From JAJYUU01 sp035631375 (GTDB lineage Bacteria > Actinomycetota > Actinomycetes > Streptosporangiales > Streptosporangiaceae): a DNA stretch of 64,000 nucleotides. The notes beneath the pieces were generated by a model. The model was not told where the DNA came from, did not search any database, and saw nothing but the letters and a program-made list of their open reading frames with translations. The stretch lies in contig DASQIW010000195.1 of the NCBI GenBank assembly GCA_035631375.1, forward strand, positions 19,688-83,687, in the 5' to 3' direction. How positions within the stretch are numbered: position 1 is the first letter of the stretch; every line of letters begins with the position of its first letter. The position numbers and the translations under genes are program-made. Below are positions 6,661 through 14,250 of this stretch, one piece after another.

Positions 6661-8423
6661 CCTTCCCGCCCTCTGGCCGCCCCGCGCGCACCGCCCCGGT
6701 GGGCAGCGGCCAGATGGGCACCATCTACACGGTCCACTTCGACCGCCCGATCAAGACAGCGGCGCCCGAGGCCCACTGGCCGAGGCACTACACCGGGTGG
6801 ACCGAGGGCGAGGTCGAGGACCGGCTCGCCGGTCGCCGCGGGCGGCGCAACCGCCTGTTCGCGCTCGCCGAGGCCCAGATGATCGGCTGGACCGTGGTCC
6901 ACACCGAGGCCGGCGACCGCAACCGCGAGCGCCAGTTGAAGCAGCACTCAACCACCAGGCGGTGCCCACTGTGCCGCGAGGAGATCAAGGAGCAGAGCAC
7001 GATGCCAGAACCCCGCTACGAGGACGTGGTCGAGACCGCGCGCCGGCTCGCCACCAAGGCAGCCGGGGTGGTGGACTTCGGCCGGATCGGCGACATCACC
7101 GCCCTGGCCGACACCGTCGGCAGGAATGTCCAGGGCCCTGCTACTGTTGACAATGACAGAGACAGCAGACAGCAGGGAGCAGTCATGCACACCACCCACC
7201 GTGAGGCCGGCCGCGAGACGCAGCTGGGCCAGGTGTTCATCCAGTGCGAGTGCGGCCACCGGGAGACCTCGTCGATCGCCGAGACCGGCATCGCCGAGGC
7301 CAACATGGCCTTCCACGTCGAGACCGCGCGCAACGCGGATCGGCCGCTCAACGACATCATGGACTTCGACCACCCGGTCACGGTCCACGCGGGTGGCGCC
7401 ATATCGAGCGCCAAGCCCGGTGTCTATGCGCCCGAACTGATCATGGAGACGACCAGCGACGGCCAGATCCTGGCCCAGCACGAGACCGACTTCGAGGACC
7501 AGGCACGGCGCCAGGGCTGGGAACTGCTCAAGGGCTGGACCGGCCAGTACGGCTACGCCGGCCTGATCATGCACCCCAGCGAGTTCGTCGGCGGCGCGCT
7601 TGAGGACCACATCCGCGAGACCCCCGGCACCTACGTGGTGATCGCGGTCGAGTGCCTCGATGACGGCGACCGCGAGAACCCCACCGACCCGTGTGGCTGG
7701 GCCGTTGCGCGGCGCATCGAGGAGCCCTCGGAACTGCAGCGCGAGTTCGAGGCCGGCGACCCCGAGGGCAAGGTGCGGGCCGTGGCCGACCAGGTGATCG
7801 CCGAGATGGCCAGCGAGCGCAGGCCCATCGACCAGGCGCTGTTCGACCGGACCGCCCCGGCGTGGAACTGCGTGACCGGAGACGGCCCGCACTACACCCC
7901 CGGCACCGGCCGCTGCGAGTGGTGCGGCATGACCACCTCGGCCATCTACGAGGAGCACAAGGCCCGCCCCGAGCCCCGCAAGCACAAGACACGAGGAGCA
8001 GACATGATCACCAAGCAGGACGCCCTGACCGCCGACACGTTCCACGAGAACCACGAGCCGGCGGGCAAGATCTTCGAGTGGCGCCGCAACGGGCGCACCC
8101 AGACCTGGGTCACCCGGCCGGACGAGTTCCGGGTGCCGGTCAAGTACGGGCTGCGGAGCTACGGCGACATCACCGAGGTGACCGCCCACAGCTACCACCG
8201 CGCCGACCAGTGCCCGACCCGCCACGTGCGGGTGCGGATCCCCGAGGAGCGCGGCGGCGGCGAGTGGTTCGGCATCGTGATCGCTGAGCACGAGAACCCC
8301 GACGGCATGGGCCTGAACGGGATCACCCGCGTGCAGATCACCACCAAGGGCAAGCTGCGCGGGCCCGGCACGCGGGTCGGCATGCAGGTGGACGTCAGCA
8401 GCAAGCTGGTGGAAGACCTGTGA
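6657..8423 (+). CDS. GIY-YIG-like domain in frame with repeated module and two further unknown domains (588-codon ORF)
   Basis: GTG 6657 overlaps the previous stop (GTGA). Residues ~20-112 resemble the phage GIY-YIG-like nuclease family: IYTVHFDRP, then HYTGWTEGEVEDRL, a Trp/Val strand, and an ErrlK-type end (RNRERQLKQ) followed by CPLC. Without a stop, the frame continues into the ~50-residue module (ATG 7002), the bipartite element, an unknown domain starting at ATG 7185 with CEC...CEWC Cys pairs, and a last domain starting at ATG 8004. ATG 7002, 7185 and 8004 each have a good AGGAG or GGGAG site, so this may be four nested in-frame genes rather than one 588-aa protein. I cannot decide which from sequence alone. 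Nuclease call moderate; the rest unknown. Confidence 0.55.
   Translation: MTFPPSGRPARTAPVGSGQMGTIYTVHFDRPIKTAAPEAHWPRHYTGWTEGEVEDRLAGRRGRRNRLFALAEAQMIGWTVVHTEAGDRNRERQLKQHSTTRRCPLCREEIKEQSTMPEPRYEDVVETARRLATKAAGVVDFGRIGDITALADTVGRNVQGPATVDNDRDSRQQGAVMHTTHREAGRETQLGQVFIQCECGHRETSSIAETGIAEANMAFHVETARNADRPLNDIMDFDHPVTVHAGGAISSAKPGVYAPELIMETTSDGQILAQHETDFEDQARRQGWELLKGWTGQYGYAGLIMHPSEFVGGALEDHIRETPGTYVVIAVECLDDGDRENPTDPCGWAVARRIEEPSELQREFEAGDPEGKVRAVADQVIAEMASERRPIDQALFDRTAPAWNCVTGDGPHYTPGTGRCEWCGMTTSAIYEEHKARPEPRKHKTRGADMITKQDALTADTFHENHEPAGKIFEWRRNGRTQTWVTRPDEFRVPVKYGLRSYGDITEVTAHSYHRADQCPTRHVRVRIPEERGGGEWFGIVIAEHENPDGMGLNGITRVQITTKGKLRGPGTRVGMQVDVSSKLVEDL
7002..7154 (+). repeat. Repeated ~50-codon module, copy A
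   Basis: It encodes YEDVVETARRLATKAA, then ALADTVGRNVQGPATVDND. It shares the pattern (A/V)-V-E-x-A-R-R-L-A with copies at 8420 and 9610 and with the C-terminus of the 1394-aa protein (46225-50409). An AAGGAG site precedes its own ATG at 7002. The last codons are made of the bipartite element. Confidence 0.7.
7123..7154 (+). promoter_or_regulatory. Start-associated element, copy 7
   Basis: GGAATGTCC at 7123-7131, 12 nt, CTGTTGACAAT at 7144-7154. It lies inside an open frame that continues in phase into ATG 7185, which has GGGAG 9 nt upstream. Confidence 0.75.
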
Positions 8424-8566
8424 CCTCCTACCGAGAGGCTGTGGAAGCGGCCCGGCGCCTGGCGGCGTCGGCCGCTTCTGCGGTCTCAGACGACGACCTC
8501 GCTGGCGCCGGCCACGCCGCCGACGCCATCGCGGGGAACATCCGCGCGCCTGGATCTGTTGACAAT
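8420..8566 (+). repeat. Repeated ~50-codon module, copy B
   Basis: It encodes YREAVEAARRLAASAASAV and then ADAIAGNIRAPGSVDND, clearly related to copies at 7002 and 9610. The start overlaps the preceding stop (GTGA), as in the 9610 copy. Confidence 0.75.
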
Positions 8567-9613
8567 GATGAGACCCAGACACAAGGAGCAGACATGACAG
8601 ACCAGGCCCCCGACCTGACCGCCGACAAGGTGGCCAGCGTCGAGACCAACTACCGCTGGGACCGCCGCAGCGAGCCCGTCCACCCGACCCCGGCCGAGGT
8701 GGCCAAGCACCTGCCGGCCAACTTCCGGGTCGGCGACGTCCAGTCCTGGCGCATCATCGTGCGCGGCAAGGACGCCGAGGGCGCGACCCTTGAGGACGTC
8801 ATCGCCACGCTGGCCAAGGCCGGCATCACGGCCAAGGAGGTCGAGCGCGAGGGCATCGAGGCCGTCTACCAGTTCCGCACCGGCAAGGATGCCGGGTCCG
8901 GCTCGTTCCTGAGCCCGCCCGGCAACGCCGCGCTGAGCTACTCGATATACGGCTACCACTCCTCGGGCAGGGGCAAGCCCCGTACCAACCGGTCGAGCGG
9001 GCCCGACACGATCATGAGTATCGAGTCGCTGGCCGAGGACGAGGGCGGCTACTACCCCAAGGCCAGCGTCGAGCGGGCCAAGCGGATCATCGCCGCCGCT
9101 CACGCCGAGATGTCGGAACTGTGGGTGCGCAGCGTCTACCGCTACTTCAACCACAGCTACTCGCCCGACGGCATCGACCGCAACGTGTCCAACGCCGTGT
9201 TCTGGAAGCCGGGCGACGAGGACGAGTACAAGTGCTCGTGCCGCAAGGTGTTCGACACCCAGCAGGCCCTGATCGGCCACATCGCGGGCAAGCGCAAGAC
9301 CCTGAGCTTCGACCCGGAGTTCGCGGCCAAGATGCACCACCGGGAGACGCCCGCCAAGCCGCAGCCGCCTGAGCACCACCTCGGCTACCTCTGCGTCAAG
9401 CGGTACTTCCCGAACGCCACGCCCCGGCTCGACCTGATCGCCGACCCCGGCCGTGGCAGTGGTCCCTGCGACAAGTGCGGGGAGCAGGTCCAGTACGAGG
9501 CCCGGCACGACGCATGGTGCGTCGTCAAGGTCCAGCCCTGGTCGTGGAACCCAGACTGCCCCAAGGGCGGTCACCACGAGCGCGCCATGCACGCGCCCAA
9601 GGAAGGCCAGTGA
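8420..9613 (+). CDS. Repeated module in frame with zinc-finger-like unknown protein (397 codons; inner start 8594)
   Basis: GTG 8420 overlaps the previous stop. Codons 1-50 are module copy B (REAVEAARRLAASAASAV). The bipartite element follows in the same frame, then ATG 8594 with AAGGAGCAGAC in front. The inner product would be 339 aa. It has a central region with WRIIVRGKDAEGATLEDVI, a helix with KRIIAAAHAEMSELWV, a C2H2-like segment (CSCRKVFDTQQALIGHIAGK, around residue 274 of the long form) and near the end CDKCGEQVQ plus another Cys. It may bind nucleic acid; no enzymatic motif seen. Long and short forms are both possible. Confidence 0.6.
   Translation: MTSYREAVEAARRLAASAASAVSDDDLAGAGHAADAIAGNIRAPGSVDNDETQTQGADMTDQAPDLTADKVASVETNYRWDRRSEPVHPTPAEVAKHLPANFRVGDVQSWRIIVRGKDAEGATLEDVIATLAKAGITAKEVEREGIEAVYQFRTGKDAGSGSFLSPPGNAALSYSIYGYHSSGRGKPRTNRSSGPDTIMSIESLAEDEGGYYPKASVERAKRIIAAAHAEMSELWVRSVYRYFNHSYSPDGIDRNVSNAVFWKPGDEDEYKCSCRKVFDTQQALIGHIAGKRKTLSFDPEFAAKMHHRETPAKPQPPEHHLGYLCVKRYFPNATPRLDLIADPGRGSGPCDKCGEQVQYEARHDAWCVVKVQPWSWNPDCPKGGHHERAMHAPKEGQ
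8535..8566 (+). promoter_or_regulatory. Start-associated element, copy 8
   Basis: GGAACATCC at 8535-8543, 12 nt, CTGTTGACAAT at 8556-8566, then ACAAGGAGCAGAC and ATG 8594. The element sits within an uninterrupted reading frame. Confidence 0.75.
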
Positions 9614-9756
9614 CCACCTACCCCGAGGCTGTCGAGGCAGCCAGGCGCCTAGCGGCCCTGGCTGCCTCGGCCGTCTCTGAGCCCGGTCTCGCTGCCACCG
9701 GGGCGGCAGCCAACCACATCGCCAGGAACATCCAGGTGGCTGGATCTGTTGACAAT
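9610..9756 (+). repeat. Repeated ~50-codon module, copy C
   Basis: It encodes PEAVEAARRLAALAASAV and ANHIARNIQVAGSVDN. By eye it is the copy closest to the one at 8420, with long runs of identical bases, so the duplication looks fairly recent. Confidence 0.75.
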
Positions 9757-10581
9757 AGTGGATCCCCCGGCCAGGCTGGGGGCAGAGACAGCAGACAAGC
9801 AGGAGCAGACATGAAGCACTACCGGGTCCACATCCACGACCACGCCGACCAGGGACGCTGGCTGGCACAGCAGGACTTTGACAGCCGCCCATCCCACGAC
9901 GACATCCTCGGCGCCTTCCCCGTGCTGGCTGAGGCCGGCCGCTATGAGGTGCGGATCGTGGTCGTCCAGTTCGGCGAGGAGCACCTGCTCTCAAGCTGGC
10001 TGCAGGACGGCTTCACCTGGCCCGCTGGCAAGAAGTTCGGCGAGCTTTCCCCCGGTGAGAAGAAGGCAGCCGCCCGGCAGGCCGGCAAGCAGCTTGAGGC
10101 CGAACTGACCGAGATGGCCCCCGCCATCGAGCGGGTGCTGGCTGAGCCCGACGTCGAGGTGGCAGCCGCCGACCTCGCCACCGAGGACAAGCACGGCCCG
10201 CCTTACGTGGTGCCGATGGGCTACCGCCTGGACTATGCCGGCGCCGTGGCCATCGCCCGGTCCAAGCACCCCAGCAGGGTGCTGGCCAACACCAACGGCT
10301 ACCGGTTCGGCCGGTTCACCGAGGTTGAGGGGATCGGCGGGACCGAGGTCCAGGTCCACCTGATGGGCAGCCACATCGCCACGTTCACGCCCGAGGGCGT
10401 GTTCCTGTGGTGGCGGGGCTGGGTGACCGTCTCCTCGACCGAGGCCATGAACAACCTGTGCAGCGGTGGGTGGTTCTACACCGACAAGGGCAAGATCATG
10501 CGCCGCGGGTACGGCAGCCCGTCCGGGTCGGAGCGCGAGGCCCGTGAGGGCGACCTCTACCCCTACCGGATAACGACCTGA
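9610..10581 (+). CDS. Repeated module in frame with unknown protein (323 codons; inner start 9811)
   Basis: GTG 9610 overlaps the previous stop. Codons 1-50 are module copy C (PEAVEAARRLAALAASAV). The element and a short Gly/Arg linker follow, then ATG 9811 with AGGAGCAGAC, still in frame. The inner 256-aa product has an N-terminal alpha/beta part (RYEVRIVVVQFGEEHLL), a charged helix (GEKKAAARQAGKQLEAELTE) and a beta-rich C-terminal half with many Trp/Gly residues (FTPEGVFLWWRGWVTVS). Not recognised. It is the last + gene before the control region; its 3' end overlaps the RHH-like gene frame on the - strand. Confidence 0.6.
   Translation: MTTYPEAVEAARRLAALAASAVSEPGLAATGAAANHIARNIQVAGSVDNSGSPGQAGGRDSRQAGADMKHYRVHIHDHADQGRWLAQQDFDSRPSHDDILGAFPVLAEAGRYEVRIVVVQFGEEHLLSSWLQDGFTWPAGKKFGELSPGEKKAAARQAGKQLEAELTEMAPAIERVLAEPDVEVAAADLATEDKHGPPYVVPMGYRLDYAGAVAIARSKHPSRVLANTNGYRFGRFTEVEGIGGTEVQVHLMGSHIATFTPEGVFLWWRGWVTVSSTEAMNNLCSGGWFYTDKGKIMRRGYGSPSGSEREAREGDLYPYRITT
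9725..9756 (+). promoter_or_regulatory. Start-associated element, copy 9
   Basis: GGAACATCC at 9725-9733, 12 nt, CTGTTGACAAT at 9746-9756. A small GC hairpin (CCCCCGGCCAGGCTGGGGG) and an AGGAG site lie between it and ATG 9811. Confidence 0.75.
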
Positions 10582-10768
10582 ACCACTGGAACTCCTCAAC
10601 CGCCGAGCCCGTCTCCCCGTCGAGGGCGACGGGCTCTGGCATGCCCGTCCAGGTGCGGATCATCCGGCGCATCCCGTCGGTGTTGCTCAGACCCTCGTCA
10701 CGGCACTTGACCAGGAACGCATCCCATAGCTCGTCCTCGATCCGGCCCGCGCTCCGGTTCGGTGTCAT
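10496..10768 (-). CDS. Ribbon-helix-helix-like small DNA-binding protein
   Basis: The N-terminal 45 residues (RIEDELWDAFLVKCRDEG, then a short turn and RRMIRTW) match the strand-helix-helix rhythm of RHH/CopG-type regulators with an 'S-N-T-D' turn. The remaining residues are an acidic then basic low-complexity tail. ATG 10768 is chosen because GGGAGGG lies about 8 nt upstream; ATG 10789 is an in-frame alternative. The gene is divergent from the DUF2637 gene, with a perfect palindrome (10806-10819) between them, so it may regulate itself and its neighbour. Its 3' end runs into the 9610-10581 gene on the opposite strand. Confidence 0.55.
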   Translation of the reverse strand: MTPNRSAGRIEDELWDAFLVKCRDEGLSNTDGMRRMIRTWTGMPEPVALDGETGSAVEEFQWFRSLSGRGRGRPHGPRAPTRTGCRTRGA

Positions 10769-10805
10769 GACACCCACCCTCCCGGCCATGTACTCTAGGC
10801 CCGAA

Positions 10806-10819
10806 CCTGTACGTACAGG
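10806..10819. promoter_or_regulatory. 14-bp perfect palindrome, probable operator
   Basis: CCTGTACGTACAGG is a perfect inverted repeat between the divergent RHH-like (10768, -) and DUF2637 (10829, +) genes. It shares the CTGTA...TAC half-sites found at 12490-12537 in front of the GntR-type regulator. That suggests either the GntR protein or the RHH protein binds here. Confidence 0.6.
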
Positions 10820-10828
10820 GAGGCCTGC

Positions 10829-11506
10829 GTGGATGTGACCGAGAGCTTGGGGGTCCGGTGGTCAGACCGGGCAATCGGCGTGATCTGCTGGGTGACCACG
10901 ATCGCCGCCCTCGGCCTGTCGTACCGCGGGCTGCTCGACTTCGCCAGCCAGCGGGGCGGGCTGCCGCTCTGGGCGGCGGTCGCATGGCCCATTCTGCTAG
11001 ACGCCTTCCTCGTGCTGGGAGAGCTTCGCTGGTACACCGCGAACGCCCGCCACGAGGACAAGACCTACATCAAGGTCTGGGCGGCCCTGCTCACCCTAGT
11101 GGGCCTGCTCGCGTCGGTCGCGGGCAACATCGCACACGTCGGGCTGGGTGCCACCTGGCCCGAGAAGCTCGCCGCCGTGGTTCCCCCGCTAGCTGCGGCG
11201 GCGAGCCTGGGCACCGGGCTCGGGTTGGTCAAGCGGAGGTCCAGGTCTGGGGGAGACTCTGGCCACGAGCGGAGCGGGGCTGGTGCCACTCCCCAGCCAC
11301 GGGCTAGCGCTCCTGCGAGACCAGCCCGAGCCCGGCGCCTGGGCAGTCAGCCTAGTGCGGAGCAGCTTCTCGCGTGGGCAACTCAGGACCGGCTGGATGA
11401 CCTTCCGATGGGCTGGGTGAGCTTCCAGCGCCGGCACGCCGACAAGGGCGTGACTGAGCACTACGCCAAGCAGGCCGTCAAGATGATCAGCAACGGGGAG
11501 AGCTAA
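10829..11506 (+). CDS. DUF2637 membrane protein, spread (Spd)-like (225 aa)
   Basis: GTG 10829 is the first start after the palindrome. Four hydrophobic segments (roughly residues 12-32, 42-62, 75-95 and 105-125) with DRAIGVICWVTTIAAL, WPILLDAFLVLGELR and LASVAGNIAH match the DUF2637 family. That family accompanies transfer genes in actinomycete plasmids and integrative elements. After the membrane part come a basic Arg/Pro/Ala linker and a C-terminal ~50-residue helical domain (QLLAWATQDRLDDLP...HYAKQAVKMIS) that may bind DNA or protein. The role in element spread is inferred from family context. It lies next to the kor-like regulator. Confidence 0.7.
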   Translation: MDVTESLGVRWSDRAIGVICWVTTIAALGLSYRGLLDFASQRGGLPLWAAVAWPILLDAFLVLGELRWYTANARHEDKTYIKVWAALLTLVGLLASVAGNIAHVGLGATWPEKLAAVVPPLAAAASLGTGLGLVKRRSRSGGDSGHERSGAGATPQPRASAPARPARARRLGSQPSAEQLLAWATQDRLDDLPMGWVSFQRRHADKGVTEHYAKQAVKMISNGES

Positions 11507-11736
11507 CGCTCGCAGCCGGGGCGGTACGTGATCCCGTTGTCGTCCACCAGGTCAGCCGGCACCCGCTGCATCTGCAGGTAGCCGTGGTCGCTGTCGCGCG
11601 GCACGACGTCCATGCCGCAGTCGCCCCAGACCAGCACAGTCTCACCGGGCGGGTGCGGACAGCCTGGGCCATGGATCATGATCCCGATCAGGGACCGGTA
11701 GCACGTCGGCTCCTCGGGCACCGGTTCTGCTGCCAT
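11503..11736 (-). CDS. Hypothetical small protein coupled to the GntR regulator (77 aa)
   Basis: The ATG at 11736 shares bases with the regulator's stop (TGATG). GTG 11739 is an alternative. The protein contains three Cys (CYRS, CPHPPG, WGDCGMDVV) and ends RPGCER. It could be a small metal or ligand-binding partner but matches nothing I recognise. It converges on the DUF2637 gene with a four-base end overlap, which supports a real gene end. Confidence 0.55.
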   Translation of the reverse strand: MAAEPVPEEPTCYRSLIGIMIHGPGCPHPPGETVLVWGDCGMDVVPRDSDHGYLQMQRVPADLVDDNGITYRPGCER

Positions 11737-12509
11737 CACGACTCCATCCTGAGCCTGGTCTGGTCCCCGCGCCAGCGGGTCACCTCTACGAACACCGGGA
11801 CGCTCAGGTGCATGCCGGTCCGGTAGGTGATCAGCACGGGGATCCCCGACGGCATCTGCAGCAGCGCCTGCTCATCCCGGTCCGGCATCCGGGTCTCGAC
11901 CTCGACCTCGAAGCTGTCGGCCCCGTAGCCGATCCCGTTGAGGTAGGGGATCGAGCCGCCCTCGATTGAGCCGGGCAGCGTCAGCTTGGTGCTCGCGGCA
12001 TACCACCGGGGGAAGACCCACGTGGCCACGTTGTGCGGGACGCCGTCCACCGACCTCGCCAGTTCGCGGGTGATCACCTTCTCCTGCTCACCGATCTGCA
12101 GCCTCCCGGCCAGGTCTCCCGCCACGCCCTCCTGCACCGAGAGCTTCTCTCCCGCCTGCAGCCCGAGGGTCTCGACGTCATGCACCCAGGAGTCGGCGCC
12201 GCGGGTCTCCCGCTGGGTGCCCGCCACCCGGTTGGCCGGGCGGGTGACGTTGATCGTGAGGAGCGTGCGGGAGGCCACCAGGCGGCGGGCTCCTGCCCGG
12301 CTCACGACTAGCCCCCGCGCTTCGAGGTCGGCATAGGCCGCCCGGACGGTGGTGCGGGAGATCCCGCGCTCCTCGGCGATCTCACCCTCGGACGGCAGTG
12401 TGTCTCCCGGCCGCAGCTGGCCCGTGAGGATCAGTTCGGCCAGGTCTCCTGCCACATCCGCACGCAAGCTCACAGGAATCTCCTCCCACCTGTAGGTACT
12501 TGTACCCAT
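11736..12509 (-). CDS. GntR/HutC-family regulator with UTRA domain, KorSA-like (257 aa)
   Basis: Residues 8-75 form a GntR winged helix-turn-helix (LRPGDTLPSEGEIAEERGIS, then RTTVRAAYADLEARGLV). Residues ~110-250 fit the UTRA effector domain, ending in the VFVEVTRWRGDQTRL type signature. ATG 12509 is chosen: it starts directly at the GntR domain, whereas the longer frame adds an unlike N-terminal tail. There is no clear ribosome site, so translation may be leaderless. Integrative elements of the pSAM2 type use such regulators (KorSA) to repress transfer and excision genes. Here it faces a transfer-like operon across shared TGTAC half-sites, so a repressor role is likely. The effector is unknown. 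Confidence 0.8.
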   Translation of the reverse strand: MGTSTYRWEEIPVSLRADVAGDLAELILTGQLRPGDTLPSEGEIAEERGISRTTVRAAYADLEARGLVVSRAGARRLVASRTLLTINVTRPANRVAGTQRETRGADSWVHDVETLGLQAGEKLSVQEGVAGDLAGRLQIGEQEKVITRELARSVDGVPHNVATWVFPRWYAASTKLTLPGSIEGGSIPYLNGIGYGADSFEVEVETRMPDRDEQALLQMPSGIPVLITYRTGMHLSVPVFVEVTRWRGDQTRLRMES

Positions 12510-12537
12510 AGGCAGGGTACACTCCCCTGTACTGACA
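12490..12537. promoter_or_regulatory. Divergent control region with CTGTA/TAC half-sites
   Basis: CTGTAGGTACTT (12490-12501), TTGTACC (12500-12506), GGGTACAC (12515-12522) and CTGTACTGACA (12527-12537) crowd the space between the - regulator and the + operon beginning at 12558. Related palindromes lie at 10806. These are candidate operators for the GntR protein. Confidence 0.5.
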
Positions 12538-12557
12538 CCACGGTGAGGGAGGCAGCG

Positions 12558-12767
12558 ATGGCAGAGCGTATGCAGCGCCTGCAGATCCAGCGCGGCTCCC
12601 AGACGCAGGACACCATCCACCGGGTGGTGGACGAGAACGACACCGAGGCCATGATGGCCATCGGCCAGTCCTGGCTGCGCAACGAGCGCTGGGACCGCGA
12701 CCTCTGGCACCAGTTCTCGATCACCGCCCCCAACGGCTACCGGCTGGTCGAGGTGAATCTGGCATGA
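12558..12767 (+). CDS. Small hypothetical protein, first gene of transfer-like operon (69 aa)
   Basis: ATG 12558 has GAGGGAGG about 10 nt upstream. The protein is hydrophilic, with a helical N-terminus (ERMQRLQIQRGSQTQDTI) and RWDRDLWHQF near the middle. Its stop overlaps the next start (ATGA). Small proteins of this kind often open the spread operons of actinomycete conjugative elements, but the family is not recognised. Confidence 0.6.
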   Translation: MAERMQRLQIQRGSQTQDTIHRVVDENDTEAMMAIGQSWLRNERWDRDLWHQFSITAPNGYRLVEVNLA

Positions 12768-13198
12768 GGGACGTCAAGATCCGCGGCAACCGCAACACCG
12801 TGATCGAGAGCGGTGGCGGTGGCGGTGGCGGTGGTATCGAGACCCTCGCCATCGCAGCCATCGTGGTGTTCGTCCTGGCTGCGGTGGCCAGCGCGGTCGC
12901 AGCCGCCCTGCGGGCCATCGAGGCGATCATCATGATCATCGCCTACGGCCTGATCGGCGGGGCCATGATCACCGTAGGAGCCGGGGTCTGCTACCTGGGC
13001 TGGCGCTGGCGCCGGCAGATCGGCCGGGCCCTGTCGCACCTGACGCCCACCGACCTGGTGGCCCGCAGTGACCCACCTCTGCGGGTCACCAGCGCGCGGC
13101 ATCCCGCCCTGACGAACGGGGGACAGGGCGGGGTGCCGCGCCTCCATGAGGACGACATCGAGGCTCTCGCCGACGCGCTGGTGCGGAGGGCCCAGTAA
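12764..13198 (+). CDS. Membrane protein with two transmembrane helices, Spd-like (144 aa)
   Basis: ATG 12764 overlaps the previous stop. After a short N-terminus with a run of eight Gly (about 18-25), two long hydrophobic segments follow (about residues 30-50 and 60-82, e.g. AIIMIIAYGLIGGAMITV). A basic/acidic cytoplasmic tail follows. The glycine run is encoded by a GGTGGC repeat prone to slippage. Position in the operon suggests a spread or mating-channel accessory. Assignment by context only. Confidence 0.6.
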   Translation: MRDVKIRGNRNTVIESGGGGGGGGIETLAIAAIVVFVLAAVASAVAAALRAIEAIIMIIAYGLIGGAMITVGAGVCYLGWRWRRQIGRALSHLTPTDLVARSDPPLRVTSARHPALTNGGQGGVPRLHEDDIEALADALVRRAQ

Positions 13199-13437
13199 TG
13201 GCCGGCGAGCGCAGGCAGCGCGGGCCCGGTGGCACGCTCAAGCCGCGCCGCTGCGATGCGCGGGTCATCAACCACGAGCGCGAGGTGCAGTCCGCACCGA
13301 CCGGCAAGCGGCAGGCCGCTGCAGCGTTCGACTACTGGCGCTCGATGGCCGTCCGGCACCCCGATGCTGAGCGCCTGTTCAACGAGATGGCCACCGACCT
13401 GACTGAGCGGGCCCGAGCCGTGAGGAGGGCAGCATGA
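13198..13437 (+). CDS. Hypothetical small basic protein (79 aa)
   Basis: ATG 13198 overlaps the stop of the previous gene (TAATG). The N-terminal 35 residues are strongly basic (ERRQRGPGG...KPRRCDARV) and the C-terminal half is helical (AAFDYWRSMAVRHPDAERL). Possible nucleic-acid contact; not recognised. The stop overlaps the next gene (ATGA). Confidence 0.6.
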   Translation: MAGERRQRGPGGTLKPRRCDARVINHEREVQSAPTGKRQAAAAFDYWRSMAVRHPDAERLFNEMATDLTERARAVRRAA

Positions 13438-13835
13438 CCGCCACCGACGGGGACCGGGTCGTCATCCCGCTGCGCCCGGTTGACCACGCGGACGAGATGC
13501 CCCCCAACCCCGAGGCCAACGCGCAGCCCGCGCGCACGCGCGAGGGAGGCCGCTGGTCCCTGCCCACGATCACCCTGCCGTCGATCATGACCGGATCCAA
13601 CCTGCTGGCCGCCCAGCCGCCCTCGCTGCTGGCCACCTGGGATCTGCACGCGCGCAGCGCCAAGTTCTACGACAGCAAGATCCTCAAGGGCCTGCGCTAC
13701 ACCTACGGCGCCCTGCACACCTACACGTGCGCCGCGCCCGGCTACCTGATCATCTGGGTCGCCGCCTCGTTCCCCCGGCTGCTCGCCACCGTGGTGGTCC
13801 TGGTGGCCGCCCTGCTGCTGCTCGGAGTGCTCTGA
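13434..13835 (+). CDS. Spd-like protein with C-terminal membrane segment (133 aa)
   Basis: ATG 13434 follows in ATGA overlap with AGGAGG upstream. Residues 1-70 are polar and Pro-rich. Then a segment with KGLRYTYGALHTYTCAAPGY and a strong C-terminal hydrophobic helix (roughly 112-132) follow. The 'sequence then membrane end' layout resembles SpdB-type spread proteins of Streptomyces elements (family knowledge, not a confident match). The next gene starts directly after the stop. Confidence 0.6.
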   Translation: MTATDGDRVVIPLRPVDHADEMPPNPEANAQPARTREGGRWSLPTITLPSIMTGSNLLAAQPPSLLATWDLHARSAKFYDSKILKGLRYTYGALHTYTCAAPGYLIIWVAASFPRLLATVVVLVAALLLLGVL

Positions 13836-14249
13836 ATGTCCCCCCTGATCATCGGCCCAGTGCTGATCGGCCTGTCCATCGCCGCCTACTTCACCGGCAA
13901 GTTCGCCACCCTGCGCTCGATCGCGGTGTTCACCGGCATCCTGCTGATCGGCCTGACCGGCTGGCTGATCACCCACCTGGCCCTGCTGTTCGCCTGGGTG
14001 TCCAGCTGGGCCGGCCCGTGGCTCGCCACCCTCACCGGATGGAGCACCGCAGCCATCGCCGCCACGCTGTTCGCGGTGCTCGCCTACTTCGTGATCCACG
14101 ACTGGATGCCGCGCAACCAGGCGAAGAAGCGGACCTACTTCCTGTCGATCGCCCTCGCCGTGATCATCGTCGCGGGAGCGGCACCCATCGCCGCGCTCAA
14201 CCAACTCCCGGCCTCGGTGCAGACCGGCGTCACGACCACGGGAGGCTGA
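13836..14249 (+). CDS. Multi-pass membrane protein, Spd-like (137 aa)
   Basis: ATG 13836 directly follows the previous stop. Four hydrophobic segments (about 5-20, 28-46, 50-75 with a Trp-rich core, and 103-122) nearly fill the protein. A short charged loop (RNQAKKR) lies before the last one. It is probably an inner part of a DNA-spread complex, inferred from the neighbouring TraB-type ATPase. It could also be unrelated to transfer. Confidence 0.6.
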   Translation: MSPLIIGPVLIGLSIAAYFTGKFATLRSIAVFTGILLIGLTGWLITHLALLFAWVSSWAGPWLATLTGWSTAAIAATLFAVLAYFVIHDWMPRNQAKKRTYFLSIALAVIIVAGAAPIAALNQLPASVQTGVTTTGG

Positions 14250-14250
14250 G

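Noticed and set aside
12821..12836. GGTGGC tandem run considered as a regulatory repeat
   Set aside because: It simply encodes the eight-glycine linker of the 12764 membrane protein. Slippage is possible but no separate function is supported.
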